The translations under genes and the position numbers were made by a program. From the NCBI RefSeq assembly GCF_905171775.1, contig NC_053501.1, forward strand, positions 69,677,316-69,741,315: 64,000 bases of DNA, in the 5' to 3' direction. The DNA is from Rana temporaria. Taxonomy: Eukaryota; Chordata; Amphibia; Anura; Ranidae. The notes beneath the pieces are model-generated. The model was given only the letters and a program-made list of their open reading frames with translations, was not told the origin of the DNA and made no database searches. Below are positions 33,014 to 44,232 of the stretch, one piece after another. The first letter of the stretch is position 1. Every line of letters starts with the position of its first letter.

Positions 33014-34021
33014 TCAACACGACCGGTTGCTGTAAATGTGACGGCCCCAACTCCAGTCGCGGTGGTAGCATTCAAATTTAGCCTTTAGAGCGGGGAGCCT
33101 TGGGTCAGCGCCCACCAGAATGCAGGGTATTTTAAGGTGCGACCATATGGCCTCCTGGCACCAAACTTCCCATTCCGGGTCAATCTGTATTAAAAGGGAA
33201 GGTGGCACATACGGGTATCTGTGTTGGGCCGCAACTCTTTGGATCACCAGGCACTGCAGCCTGGCCAAACTCGGCAGAGTACGTAGGTCCCCACGTCCCG
33301 GCAGTACTATTGCGTCTGGTGCCCTCTTTAATGTGGGAGCAACAAGGGGCATAGGGGTGGTGAGAGTAATAGGAACAACATTGGACTCACCGACTCCCCA
33401 GGTTAGACACGGAACGTCCATGGACGGCTGCTGGGACCCACGCGATGCGCTCCAGCCGGATCGTTTCTTCCTCCTCCGAGCACCGTGTAAAACACGGGAT
33501 CCCCCGGGGCCCTGCAACTCAGGGGACCGGGACTCGAAAAGGTAGTCAGGAAGTTCACCGTCATCAGTAAAAGAATCATCTGATAAGAGGTCAAAGTCCG
33601 ATAACTGCAATTCTTCTGCTGGCAGGTAACCGCAGGGTTTGGCTGCTGTAGGGTCCCTCGGCCAGTCTGACGGAGAGTGTTGAGGAGGTAAGCCTCGACC
33701 GCGGCAGCGGGAGGCTGGAGCAGGCTCTGCTCCTAGAGAGGCACACCACACAGAGACCGCTGTAGTTGTGGCTGTCTCTGACGTGGTTTCGGCCTGGGTA
33801 CAAGTCACTTCAATTGAACTGGTCATGCTAGATGGGTCACCTTCTTGGTCCGGGCCGTCCACAGGGCTTATCTCCAATGAGCGAGGTGGCGAGGCAGCCG
33901 AGGGCAGAGTCAAGGTGGATGATACTGAGATTATCTCAGGATCCCGGACATCTGGTTCCACTATAGCTACCGACGGGGATGGCTCCGGCCTCCTCCTCCG
34001 CGGTAATGGTGGCGGTGACAA
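33014..34021 (-). CDS. ORF B of the LTR element, unknown protein
   Basis: A frame of 335 codons that overlaps the end of ORF A by about 86 nt in another frame. Its first codon in the open stretch is not ATG, and the first ATG is about 66 codons in. It may therefore be reached by frameshifting from ORF A, or a frameshift mutation may have split one ORF. It is Pro/Ser-rich at the start, acidic in the middle (LSDFDLLSDDSFTDDGELPD) and ends in a Trp-rich tail (WEVWCQEAIWSHLK ... DWSWGRH). No protease, RT, RNase H or integrase motif. Family not recognised. Confidence 0.4.
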   Translation of the reverse strand: MSPPPLPRRRRPEPSPSVAIVEPDVRDPEIISVSSTLTLPSAASPPRSLEISPVDGPDQEGDPSSMTSSIEVTCTQAETTSETATTTAVSVWCASLGAEPAPASRCRGRGLPPQHSPSDWPRDPTAAKPCGYLPAEELQLSDFDLLSDDSFTDDGELPDYLFESRSPELQGPGGSRVLHGARRRKKRSGWSASRGSQQPSMDVPCLTWGVGESNVVPITLTTPMPLVAPTLKRAPDAIVLPGRGDLRTLPSLARLQCLVIQRVAAQHRYPYVPPSLLIQIDPEWEVWCQEAIWSHLKIPCILVGADPRLPALKAKFECYHRDWSWGRHIYSNRSC

Positions 34022-34325
34022 AATTCACCCGATACTCCTTTGGAGCTTGCGTGGGTGATGTGGCCACAAATAAATAGGCTCGGCATCGCTGGCATCGGGC
34101 AGAAGGCTGTGTCTTCACCAATAAGTCCCCGCAACGGGGACAGATTAGGCCCAGCATCTCCGTTCCTGCACTGGACAGGAGCACAAACTGTCCTTGGGTG
34201 GATAAGCGGACACTCGTATCTGTCACGGGCACCCCGGGCGGTGAGAACATGCTGAGAGCCCTCGATGGAAGGGTTGGAGACCTCAATCGCGGGGCGGCAA
34301 CGCCCGGTTTCAGGAAAGCAGACAT
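33936..34325 (-). CDS. ORF A of the LTR element, zinc-ribbon-like
   Basis: From the ATG at 34325 this gives 129 residues; the frame is open further upstream to 34409 but without an ATG. It contains two CxxC pairs, CPRCGD and CQRCRAY, spaced like a treble-clef or zinc-ribbon motif. It ends at a stop about 85 nt inside the start of ORF B. I do not recognise the family. It occupies the position of gag, just after the leader. Function unknown. Confidence 0.4.
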   Translation of the reverse strand: MSAFLKPGVAAPRLRSPTLPSRALSMFSPPGVPVTDTSVRLSTQGQFVLLSSAGTEMLGLICPRCGDLLVKTQPSARCQRCRAYLFVATSPTQAPKEYRVNFVTATITAEEEAGAIPVGSYSGTRCPGS

Positions 34326-34555
34326 CACCACGTGGTTCTCCTTCCTTCTTACAGATGGGCGGTGCTCTGCTGGCTTGGCTCCTCCCACTTGAAGAACTTG
34401 TCCAGACACGTTGTAGGCGTGTGCTATGCTGCACGTACGCCCAAGCTTAGTTGTGTGAGGTTAACTCCCTCGTAGCCGGACACTTCTAAGTACACGACAC
34501 TCTTCGCTCTTTATTAAATTGTTACAGTTTCCGTTGCCAGAGGTAACAGCCGATA

Positions 34556-34573
34556 ATCCCCGACGAGCCCTCA
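34556..34573 (-). promoter_or_regulatory. Primer binding site, tRNA-Pro-like
   Basis: On the minus strand TGAGGGCTCGTCGGGGAT begins two bases after the LTR end. It agrees at 16 of 18 positions with the classical tRNA-Pro site TGGGGGCTCGTCCGGGAT known from retroviruses. Confidence 0.6.
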
Positions 34574-34575
34574 TG

Positions 34576-35594
34576 TGTAGCGCTACCCCCTTAGGAGCCG
34601 CTGGTTGTTGTTGGGATCGGCATATTAAGTTACCTCTCAGTGTTGTCTAGGGGTGTAGTTGATGAGTAGAGTAGTGAGCGAATGTCCAGTCAATCAAAGA
34701 AGGTTTTCAAAAGCTTTATTTTCGGCCCAACATAGCCAACATCAACATGAGATAGGGAGAAAAGGTTGATGAAGCGATAGAGAACTTTGCGGTATCAGGC
34801 CGGGATATGAAAGGAGCAATCCTGCTCTCAACAGCACAGTAGTAGTAGTTACAGTTCGTCGCCACTCTAGCCAGAGTTGTTGAAGCGCCCCCGGACAGAC
34901 TCCTGCCACAAGCCTGGCAGCCGAAGTGTCACTTTAGATTGCTGGGAGGAACAGGCCTCTGCCACAGGCCTGGCTCTAGGGCCTCTGCCACAGGCCTAGT
35001 ACTTTAAGTGAACCAAACGGATTGAGCGAATCCTCCCAGTAGATTAAGTAAGGGGTCACCGGGTGACAGTTGAAGTGTACCTGTCAATGTCCCGGTCACC
35101 AGATCCCCGATGGTTCGTTCAAGTCCTGTTCGACAACCTGCCTCCGGGTTCTCCTCAAGCCGACCCCCCATCGAACGGCATCCAGCCTGGGATCTCCTCA
35201 GTAGAACTGGGAACCCAGTAAGTCACTGGGGCCCCTTTCAGGAACATGGAGCTCCGCGTAGCGTGTGGCCCCGGCCTGGTGGGTGCCGCACCTGGAACCC
35301 GCGAAGAACCAAACAAAATGGCGTCTGCCCCAGATATACTCTCCCCCAGCATGCCCCGCGAGGGAAAACTCCCCTAATTGGCTGCTGGGGAAAAGCGGCT
35401 CCGCCAGAACCCCTCTAGCGCCACCTGTCGCCCAGGGGTGGAATCAGCACCCCTGGAGTGCAGACTGACCTACAGGACAGTTCAGGAATGACAGCAGCCC
35501 AGAATTTAACAAATTGTGAATGGGAGCAAAATAACTCTCCCATTCCCCACTAACTTTAGCGTAGTGCCCATACTGAAAGTAAGGGGGTGCTACA
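34576..35594 (-). repeat. 5' LTR of the 31-35 kb element
   Basis: On the plus strand it runs TGTAGCGCTACCCCC ... GGGGGTGCTACA, so it has TG...CA ends with an inverted tip. About 235 bp of its right part (from 'gagggaaaactcc' to the tip) recurs at 31277-31514 and, more diverged, at 42100-42370. Confidence 0.7.
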
Positions 35595-36112
35595 TACATA
35601 TATTCACTATATGTCATCATGATCATCACCCACATAAATAGTATAACTAATATATCAAACTTATATTTGAAATGCAATAAACAGGAAACCATAAATTATA
35701 CACATGCTAGTAGATGTTTCCATGAGAAAAGCTCTTTGTGGGAACATATTATTTTATTAATGATGGTCCTATGTCTGCTTGTGGGCAAAGCCTACTCACC
35801 CTGCATGTGGGGATACCTTCCTCACATGTGATTGCTCATCAATGCCCATGACCAGGTGGGGCCACGTTAATGTGAATGTCAAACTTTATGGCGGTATCCT
35901 GGTACTGTGTGCAGTAATGTGGAGTACAGAGTTCCTCTGTAAAATGTGCTTTACTGTGTTGCTACACACCTTCCTCGCTGTTTGTTGCATTTAGGATGGA
36001 CACCGCTGAGCTGTGCACTCGTCACCAATACAGCGTGACTCTGCCACCTCACTTCCAGTGACAGAATAGAGTCCCGCCATGCAACTAGCACAGACTTCAT
36101 GGGTGGACTTAC
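35595..36112. other. Intergenic, no feature seen
   Basis: Between two LTR insertions. No gene or repeat was recognised. Confidence 0.5.
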
Positions 36113-36863
36113 TTAATTGTAACGTTACGCCGGATATTATTTGAGAGTTAGGATCTCAACTGCGGAGACTACTCAGTTTCGGACCCAGGTTTCACTCTCT
36201 TGTGTGCAGAGAGTTTGGAATCCTACCATCACAGTCTCAGTCAAGAAACATGGTGCATATTCCTTCATAGGCGCCAGTGAAAACTCAAACAAAAAAGTAT
36301 AAAGTCCAGGTAGAACTGATACTAGTTAAATGCAGAAGTAGCCGAGCATGCGTGGCATGTAAATAACCTTAACGGCAAAGTCCTCAAAGTACTAGGTAGT
36401 ATATGTGCACACAATAACATTTGAGAAGGAGGTACTTAGGCATGAAAGACTTCCGTTTATACTTGGTGACTTAGAATTTAGAAATCATGGCAGGATCCTT
36501 ATTAGAAGTACCAAACATAGAGAGACTATGGCTGCAGCAATTCCTGGTATAGTTAGCATACATAATTAGCAGGCAGGGCAGTTCACAGGATAGTAATGCA
36601 TAACAATATCAGGGTACTTGCGATACTGAAGTGAATGATGCAGGCATAAGGTCAGGCTCCAAGGGTCCAGATGGGTAAGGCTGGTGAAGCAGGCAGTGGA
36701 GACTCCTGGTCCAGGTCAGGAAGCTGAAGTTCAGAGCAGGTGCGTCTGGATACCCAACCGACAGAGGCGTTGTGCCAGCCAAAATAAAGGAACACTTCCT
36801 GGTTAGTGCTAGGAGCTTAAATAGGCCGCCCAGCGGCTTAACAGGAAGTCACAGGCTAATTAG

Positions 36864-37880
36864 TAGTGTTGCTCACGAATATTCGCATTGCGAATATTCG
36901 TTACGAATATGGCATATTCGAGTATTCGCGAATAACTCGAATTTCGTGGCCAAAATTCGCTATTCCGAATATTCATATTTTTTCAAATTTATTTTTAAAA
37001 CAGATCACATCCTAGTGATCTCCATCGACGTCTAAAAGCATTGCTGGTATGATTAGAGACCCTGGGCCGAGTAGCTAAGCTGAGGCGATCCTTTTATGTT
37101 GCCGAATATTCGCAATCGCGAATATTCGTATTACGAATATTCGCGAATACTTTCTTCGCCCTTCTTTTGCATCAGAGCCAATCAGAGTTCTCCTACCACA
37201 GTTGTCAGAGGTTAGCAACCTCCATAGCAACCAATAGGAACCTGCCTGCACGACCAGTATATAAGATCACTCCCAGCAGTATTTCAGTGCAGATTCACAA
37301 GGTGGCTAGAGAGAGTGGAGTGTTTCTGTGCGTTTTTCCAGTGTATCACATCTTCAAAGAATTTTCCATCTTTTGTCCCGTGTCATCATTTGCATTTCAC
37401 CTCTTTAATGAGAATAATAACTGTTTAACATAAAGACATTTAAGAGATGTCAACGTAAACGGTTTACTTGGCTTTTTTTTAACTCAACAGAATCAGGGGC
37501 CCCAGTGTGCGGTTGATCTTTACCTAACTCAATACAGGTCAGTCTAGAGGAGAGATCTGTATTTTCCAAATCTATGGTTATTCAATATTTATTAAACTAA
37601 TCAATATACAAATTGGTCAAAGTAAACCCTCAAATCTATATAATAATGTATTTATTTTATTAATACCTTGTTGTTAGTTGCAGGGTCCATTACGTAAAAC
37701 CACACTTTTTCCAAAGGGCAGGTGAAATTGAATGTTTCAGAATTTCGCAATCAATTTTGCATTCGCATTTTTTGGGTAAAATATCACGATTAATTGAATT
37801 TAGCTAATATTTCACGAATATTCGTCTATATATTCGTGATATATCGCGAAATCGAATATGGCGTATTCCGCTCAACACTA
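36864..37880. mobile_element. hAT element with its own promoter-like region
   Basis: It begins TAGTGTTGCTCACGAATATTCG, ends GCTCAACACTA and has an exact 8-bp duplication ctaattag (36856-36863, 37881-37888). The subterminal regions are full of 'cgaatattcg' palindromes. No transposase ORF. Confidence 0.85.
37178..37265 (+). promoter_or_regulatory. CCAAT/TATA promoter inside the hAT
   Basis: CCAAT at 37178-37182 and 37231-37235 is followed by TATATAAG at 37258-37265, a spacing typical of RNA polymerase II promoters. It probably derives from the transposase promoter of the parent hAT. Confidence 0.45.
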
Positions 37881-38031
37881 CTAATTAGAAAGAAGGAAGT
37901 AACTATAGTTGAACTTCGAGTGAGAGAGTCTTCAGGAAGAAGGTTTGGGAAGGAAGTAACGGATGAGAGTTAACTGGAAAAGAAGCACAATTGTATTTAG
38001 TGCAAAATTGTTCGTGAGACGTTACATTAAT

Positions 38032-39605
38032 TCCTTCTACTCTCACATGCCATGCGGCTAGGTACATGGGGTCTCTGTACCATGGGATCGGTCCCATGGT
38101 ACAGATGCTTTTGGGGAACTGGCCACTAAGGAGGGAGGCAGAACACCAACCCCCTCACTACCGGAGGACTTGTCATCTACACCAGGTACCACCCTTATTG
38201 ACTGGCTGCTATACATTACCACCAGTCTTTTGTTACCCGTGGTAATTGCTCTCTAACTCCAACTCCTCTGCCGAGTTAACCCTTCATAGTGGCCTTGTTT
38301 TTGACTGTGTCCTGCTCTTTGACTTGGTACCTCACCGCCTGGCTGTGAACTGACCTTGGCTTGTATCTTGACTCTGCCTCCACCATATGTTCCTGTACCT
38401 CTCTGTCCAGCTGTTGATGACCTTGGCCTGTGTCCTGATACTCTCCTTGCCTTCTGATTTAGTACTTTTGTTGCACAGCTTTTGACGACCTTTGGCTTGT
38501 GACTTGACTTATTTCCTTCCCACTGATCATTCCTACTTATGGTCCCTATGTGATGGTCCACAGTCATCTGCGTCTCGCATTCCAACAGCTGGCCCTGCCA
38601 GCAACATCAGCCTTTATACCACTCTGTGTCCTCACATTTTCTGTCATCTCTACCATGGGTGTTGGATAAGAGGTGCAAGAGAAGCCCGTTCTTCTGCTCG
38701 ATCTCAATCAGCTACAGTACGTGACAGGGTGTATGGGATAGTCAACAATTTTGTTAGAGATATTGGAGAGTGTATCCATGCTAAGATTTTTCACAATTGC
38801 CCTATGGCTTTTAGCTATGCCTCTGCAATTTTGGTATAGGAATAATGTGCATCCTATGTTTAGCAGCAGCAAATTACTTATTTTTTGGCTGCATCCGGCA
38901 TGACCTGATTTGATCTGTTAAAAGAGGCATGCGATTACTTGGATATAATATATCTAATTTACCTTGTCTCGGACAACATTACAAGCAATCACAATGGACT
39001 CAAATCACAGTAATTCTGTGCACCACTCTGTCAGCACTTTAAAGGCGGATTAGAACCGTAGATTTTGCTAAGGTGGCAATGACAAGGGAGCAAACACTTT
39101 GGAAAGTAAAATGAGCACTTCTTAGCTAGTATGTAGGAGGTAATGTGCAGAAATAGGTCTCCCATTTGCTCTGTGATTTTAGATATAGCCCTGTCCCCTC
39201 CTTTATAGAAGAGGCGTTGGGGAGTGGAAAACTCTTAGATCTCTATCATTCTTGCCTATATTTTGCTTTCCACTGACAGCAATTCTGCTATTAATGTGTC
39301 ACATCAGTAGACATACCCAGCGTGCAGATGGTGGTTGTTCAGACAGATCAGAGAATAGTGATGACTTGACATCACATTCTCGTCTTTCAGCTGTAACTAA
39401 ACAATCTCCTTCAGGACCTCATTTTCCCATGTGGCTGAAAGATCTTCTACACAAACTCTGGAGATTTCATCCTTTGGGAGACAGGACAAACTAACATTGG
39501 AAGAAAACAACAGACCTGAGCAAGGGTATTATTAGGAAACAAGAACACCAACAATTCTTTATTAACCATTTTCAGACCAGTAGACTGTCTGGTGGAAGTG
39601 ATAAC
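38032..39605. other. Intergenic, no gene seen
   Basis: Contains pyrimidine-rich sequence with recurring 'gaccttggcctgtgtcctga' type blocks (38340-38510) that may be an old LTR fragment, and a T2-like start 'tttaaaggcggattagaacc' near 39040. No boundaries established. Confidence 0.4.
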
Positions 39606-39607
39606 TA

Positions 39608-40116
39608 CCGTATTTATCGGCGTATAACGTGTGGGTGCGCGTTATACGCCGATCCCCGTTGTCTCTGAGCGCCGCCGACAAAGACCGAGCCGAGCCAAGT
39701 GTACTGCGCACTCGGCTAGGCCACGCTCGGCTCCGCCCGCAGCCACGCGAGAGGAGCCGAACATACCGGAAATCCGGCTCTGCACAGATCGACCGAGGCG
39801 CCAAACTCAAACACACAACGCTGCAACCCCGGCAGACGGGCACCGACAAGGCTGGACGGACCCTGCGCAAGGCCGCAGACGGACGCCGGACAAGGCCGCC
39901 GATGGACGCCGGGCAAGACAGCAGACGGACACCGACAAGGCTGGACGGACCCCGCGCAAGGCCGCAGACAGACGCCGGACAAGGCCGCCGATGGACGCCG
40001 ACAGCAGACGGACACCGACAAGGCTGAGCATCCAAAATGTAAGTTTTTTCCTAAACTTCCCTTCTAAGCTTGGGGAGCGCTATACGCCGGCGCGTGGTAT
40101 ACCCCGATAAATACGG
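39608..40116. mobile_element. TA-flanked MITE (CCGTATTTATCGG family), copy 1
   Basis: The ends are CCGTATTTATCGGCGTATA and CCGATAAATACGG with TA on both sides (39606-39607, 40117-40118). The interior is GC-rich with short repeats of 'gacgccgg', 'aaggccg' and 'gacggac'. ORFs here come from that repetition. Confidence 0.75.
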
Positions 40117-40215
40117 TAGTTTGACTTTGCGAAATCTCCATTTAAAATGATGAAATTAAATTAGGTGTATTTTTGTAAGGCTATTACATACATTGTTTTG
40201 AACATTTATCTATTA

Positions 40216-40888
40216 TGCCGCGTACACACGATAATTTTTCGACTTGTAAAAAACAATGTTTTTCAACCTCTAGAAAAAAAGATTTTTTTTCCAACTTCAT
40301 CATTAAAACGGCCTTGCCGACCCTTTTTTTTTTTCCTCTTTATTGTCTATATGTTATCTTTGTAAACTTGTTTAAATTCTCAATAAAAATTATTGATTTA
40401 AAAAAAAAACGGCCTTGCCTACACACGATCGTTAAAAAAAATGCTCTAGCAAAGCGTGGTGAAGTACAACACGTACGACGGCACTATAAAGGGGAAGTTC
40501 CATTTGGATGGTGCCACCCTTTGGGCTGCTTTAGCTGATTTCGTGTTGGTAAAAGACGATTCGTGCTTTTCTGTCTGTTACAGCGTGATGAATGTGCTAT
40601 CTCCATTACGAACGCTAGTTTTACCAGAACGAGCGCTCCCGTCTCATAACTTGCTTCTGAGCATGCGCGGGTTTTTCACGTCGTTTAAGCCCACACACGA
40701 TCATTTTTTACAACCCGAAAAACGAGATTGTTTAAAACGACGTTAAAAAATGCAGCATGTTCGAATTTTTTTTTTGTTGTTTTTCAGAACTCGAAAAATT
40801 ATGTGAAGCCCACACACGATCATTTTAAATGACATTTTTTAAAAACTTCGTTTTTTACATGCCGAAAAATGATCGTGTGTACGCAGCA
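40216..40888. mobile_element. Harbinger-type MITE (TTA target site) with L1 insertion
   Basis: It begins TGCCGCGTACACACGAT, ends ATCGTGTGTACGCAGCA and is flanked by TTA (40213-40215, 40889-40891). Inner inverted 'cacacgatcatttt' copies are present. A short L1-type insertion lies at 40319-40405. Confidence 0.75.
40319..40405 (+). mobile_element. Very short 5'-truncated L1-type insertion
   Basis: An 87-bp insert ending in AATAAA and a poly(A) tail. It is bounded by a 14-bp target duplication, aaaacggccttgcc (40305-40318, 40406-40419). The tail 'aattctcaataaaaattatt' resembles vertebrate L1 3' ends. Hallmarks of target-primed reverse transcription are complete. Confidence 0.75.
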
Positions 40889-40972
40889 TTACAGTTATAT
40901 CTGAGAAGTGTTTATCACTTAGTGCTTTATCAAGCATCTGAACCTTTTGGGTGAAAATGATATTTAGAGTTA

Positions 40973-41389
40973 AGCCCTGTACACACAATCGGATATCAGA
41001 TGGAATCTTATTTGATGCATTTTTTCGTCGGATATCTGATGAAGTTGACTTTCATCAGTCTTGCCTACACACCATCGGTCAAAAATCCGAACGTGTCCAA
41101 ACGCTGTGACGTAAAACGATACGACGTGCTGAGATGAATGAAGATCAATGTTTCTGAGCATGCGTCGACTTGATTCTGAACATGCGTGGATTTTTGACCG
41201 ATGGACTTCCACACAGACGATCGTTTTTTTTTCTATCGTTTTTTTATCCATAGGAACATTTTAAAACATGTTCTATTTTTTTTCACCAATGGAAAACAAA
41301 CCGATGAGGCCCACACACGATCGGTTTGTCCGATGAAAACGGTCCATCGGTCTGTTTTCATCATACATACCGATCGTGTGTACAGGGCT
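40973..41389. mobile_element. Harbinger-type MITE (TTA target site)
   Basis: It begins AGCCCTGTACACACAATCGG, ends CCGATCGTGTGTACAGGGCT and is flanked by TTA (40970-40972, 41390-41392). Internal inverted 'ccgatggt' and 'accgatcg' motifs. Non-coding. Confidence 0.8.
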
Positions 41390-41618
41390 TTACATTTTGG
41401 ACATATTCAAGCCACCAAGCCCATTATTTTCTGTGTCTACCCCCCAGGACACATCTTCTCCCTCTGCTTTCTATAGACAGATTAGTCTTTATTGAGAGTA
41501 ATAGTTACCTGTGTGGTTTATTACCCTATTTGACAACTTCAAGCTCTGCTTTGCAAGCTGTATTACCAGAGTGAGAAGTGAAAGCAAACAGAATATATTC
41601 CTTTACAGTTATGTTGTA

Positions 41619-41996
41619 CAGTGGAATCTCGGATTACAAGCATAATCTGTTCCAGGAAAATGCTCGTAATCCAAAGTACTCGCATATCAAAGCGAGTTTC
41701 CCCATTGAAGTCAATGGAAACGAAAAAAAAAATTGGTTCTGCTTTGACTTCAATGGCATGCAATACCGCATGCAGCCAGAGGTGGAGGGCGCTGGAGAGC
41801 CTCGGAAATGGTCTGAAAGGTCCGAGGACACCTCGGCCGTTCTTGGCAAACCTCGGAAAAATTCAGTTCCCAAGGTTTGCCGAGGTCAGCCGAGCTGTCC
41901 TCTGCCCTTTCCGTGCATTTTCGAACTGCTTTTTTAAAATACATTGCTCGTATTGCGAAACGCTTGTTAACTGCGTTGCTCACAATCCAACTTTGG
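41619..41996. mobile_element. Mariner-type MITE, copy 3, right end degraded
   Basis: The left end CAGTGGAATCTCGGATTAC follows TA at 41617-41618. The interior 'gaagtcaatgg' and 'gccagaggtggagggc' blocks match copies at 213 and 1091. The right end is worn and abuts the LTR fragment. Confidence 0.6.
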
Positions 41997-42370
41997 CCAG
42001 GTGGCCCACACCGGCGGGGTCCATGGATGCGCGCACCCTGAAGGTGGATGCCGCACCTGGAACGGGGACCCCGCGAAGATTTTAGAACACATGACACCTG
42101 TCACAGATATACTCTTCCCCAGCATGCCTTGCGAGGAAGAAACTTCTCTAATTGGCTGCTGGGGAAAACTTGCTCTGCCAGAATCCCCCTGGCGCCAACT
42201 GCTGGCCAGGGATGATATTGCATCCCTGGACCACAGACTAACCCAGCGGACATTTCTGGAATGACAGAAGTCCCAAAATTTTAAACAATTAGTGAATGGG
42301 AGCAAGGTAACTCTCCCATTCCCCACTAACTTTAGTGTAGTGCCCATACTGAAAGTAAGGGGGCGCTACA
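41997..42370. mobile_element. LTR fragment related to the 34.6-35.6 kb LTR
   Basis: Shares 'gccgcacctggaac', 'ccagcatgcc', 'aattggctgctggggaaaa' and 'gtgcccatactgaaagtaag', and the tip 'gggggcgctaca'. The similarity is lower than between the two LTRs of the 31-35 kb element, so it is an older or subfamily copy. Confidence 0.65.
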
Positions 42371-43110
42371 TAAATAATAAAACGACCACTACCTTATTTG
42401 GAAAAATGTTTGGCCGCGGCCTTTATTATTGGCTTTAATAAAAAATAATAATAAGTTAAACTTTAATAAACACGTAAATAACAGCTCAGCCATTACGGCT
42501 CAAGCTGTATCATCAAAATAAAGGCAAACTCCATACAGAACATACATAACTTTGTTTAACTTTGATAAAAAAACTGTGCCCCTTTTTAGGTGACAATAGC
42601 TACATAATAAAGTTTAAAACCTGCGACAAAGGGAGGTCGGGAGGGAACACCACAGCTGATGCTACTGAGGCAATTGAGCTTTTAGGGCTCTGCATCCCCC
42701 TTTTTATTTCAAAATCCCTCACAGAAAAGCCCTTAGCTGCCCAGATACAGTGGTCACCTGACCATCTCGGACAGCCAAGGTCCAATGAGAAAGCCTTCCA
42801 CACTTTTTAGGCTTTGAGGAGGTTGCCCAATAATAAGCTAACAACCCCATGAACTGCCTAGTTACAGCTACCCCCTATCTCCCACTGACCAGGATCCAAT
42901 GGGAACTTTTCTGATCTCAGAGGAAAATAGAAAACCCTGCTGCCGCAATACCATGAGGCAATGGGGGCTTAAATTGTATCCCCCCTTTTCCTTACATTCT
43001 CTCATTCACAAAAAGTTAAGAGATAGTAAAGCCAAAAACAAAAATGTAATATATTGAAGCTTACCAACTCTCAAATGTGCTGGCTCATTCATTTATTGCA
43101 TTTCATTTGG
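42371..43110. other. Intergenic, no feature seen
   Basis: No gene or recognisable repeat end before the Tc1-like relic. Confidence 0.45.
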
Positions 43111-43360
43111 AAATCAAGTTCCCTGAGTCTGGAGGAAAAGTGGAGAGGCACAGAATCCAAGTTGCGTGAGATCCAGTGTGAAGTTCCCACTGTCACCTGC
43201 TGGTGTTGGTCCACTGTGTTTTATCAAAACCAAAGTCAGCGCAGCCCTCTACCAGGAAAGTCTAGAGCACTTCATGCTTCCCTCTGCTGACCATCTTTAT
43301 GGAAATGCTGATTTCATTTTCCAGCAGGACTTGGCACCTGCCCACACTGTAAAAAGTACC

Positions 43361-44232
43361 TGTAACGGAATGGCCCGTGACACCCAGAGACTTCTGAAGG
43401 ATGTGGGGTACTCCTGTGCCAGCTTCACCAATGACTCTTGGGTCTAGGGTCATCCTATGTCCGATAGGGGCATAGGATGACTGAGAACTGATATCTCGGA
43501 TTACATGAGATGGGACATTAATGATAATTCATGTTTGCAGGATATCTTAGAATATTACAAGTTGTTCCTTATGAACAGGTCAATAGACTGTTGAGGTGTT
43601 AATTGAGTCGGGCTCCTAAGACATTCCATTATCCATTGTGTGATGCTAATACTGTTTTGTGTCTATTGTACTGATTAAGTCTGTAAAGGTCAGATGTCTA
43701 ACTTTGAGGTGTTAATTGAGTCTGGCTTCTGAAAGACCTTTCATTGTGGATGCTTAATGACACTGTATGGTGTGAAAAGTCTATTGATGATAAGGTGTGG
43801 AATGTGACTGAGCACCCTCTAAAGATCAGACGTCTGTGTATTGTGTATCAGGTGTGAATAGCTTATTGTCGGAGACAGAGCGTCTGACATAGGAATGTGT
43901 ATTATGCAGGTGAATAGCTTATTGTCGGAGTCAGGACTTCTGGGGGATAATTAACTCATCTGAATGTCATTATCTAAAAGAATGTGTATGAAGCCCCATT
44001 GTGTGATGTTTTGGGGGTGGAGAGTTTAATTGTCCCTGTGCTTACTGAAGCATGCTTGTATAAAAACCTGAGAGCTAACCATTAAAGATTCATTCATTTT
44101 GGAACCAGTAACAGAGCTCTGTCTCGTTATTTCTGGGGAAAATCCAATGGGTCCTGTTTGCTGGATTGTGGAGTGTCGGATAAGCTGTCGTGGTTGGTGG
44201 AATGGAAATGGTAAACGATGGTGACCGTTACA
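43361..44232 (+). mobile_element. Solo LTR, 872 bp, ERV-like
   Basis: It runs TGTAACGGAATGG ... GACCGTTACA with an exact 5-bp duplication gtacc (43356-43360, 44233-44237). TATAAAAA lies at 44059-44066 and ATTAAA at 44081-44086 with a GT-rich stretch after, giving a U3-R-U5 layout in plus sense. Two internal duplications are visible: 'gaggtgttaattgagtc' (about 43591 and 43706) and 'gaatagcttattgtcggag'. Confidence 0.8.

Larger units (their letters stand above)
31277..35594 (-). mobile_element. LTR retroelement, minus strand, no pol found
   Basis: A full LTR (34576-35594) and a truncated matching LTR (31277-31514) bracket about 3.06 kb, of which 610 bp is a later MITE (32275-32884). A primer-binding-site candidate and a purine tract sit at the expected inner edges. 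Two overlapping ORFs follow the leader. No protease, reverse transcriptase or integrase motif was seen, so it looks non-autonomous or deleted. The far end of the left LTR is lost near the hAT at 30316-31265. Confidence 0.65.
36118..38026 (-). mobile_element. Solo LTR split by a hAT
   Basis: It runs TGTAACGTTACGCC ... GAGACGTTACA with an exact 5-bp duplication ttaat (36113-36117, 38027-38031). Removing the hAT and its duplication (36864-37888) leaves about 884 bp. On the minus strand TATTTAA (36817-36823) is a possible TATA box, so minus is the likely sense. Only one LTR is present and no interior. Confidence 0.8.

Noticed and set aside
39562..40110. Arg/Ala/Pro-rich ORFs on both strands
   Set aside because: They fall inside a TA-flanked MITE with short GC-rich repeats; frames are incidental.
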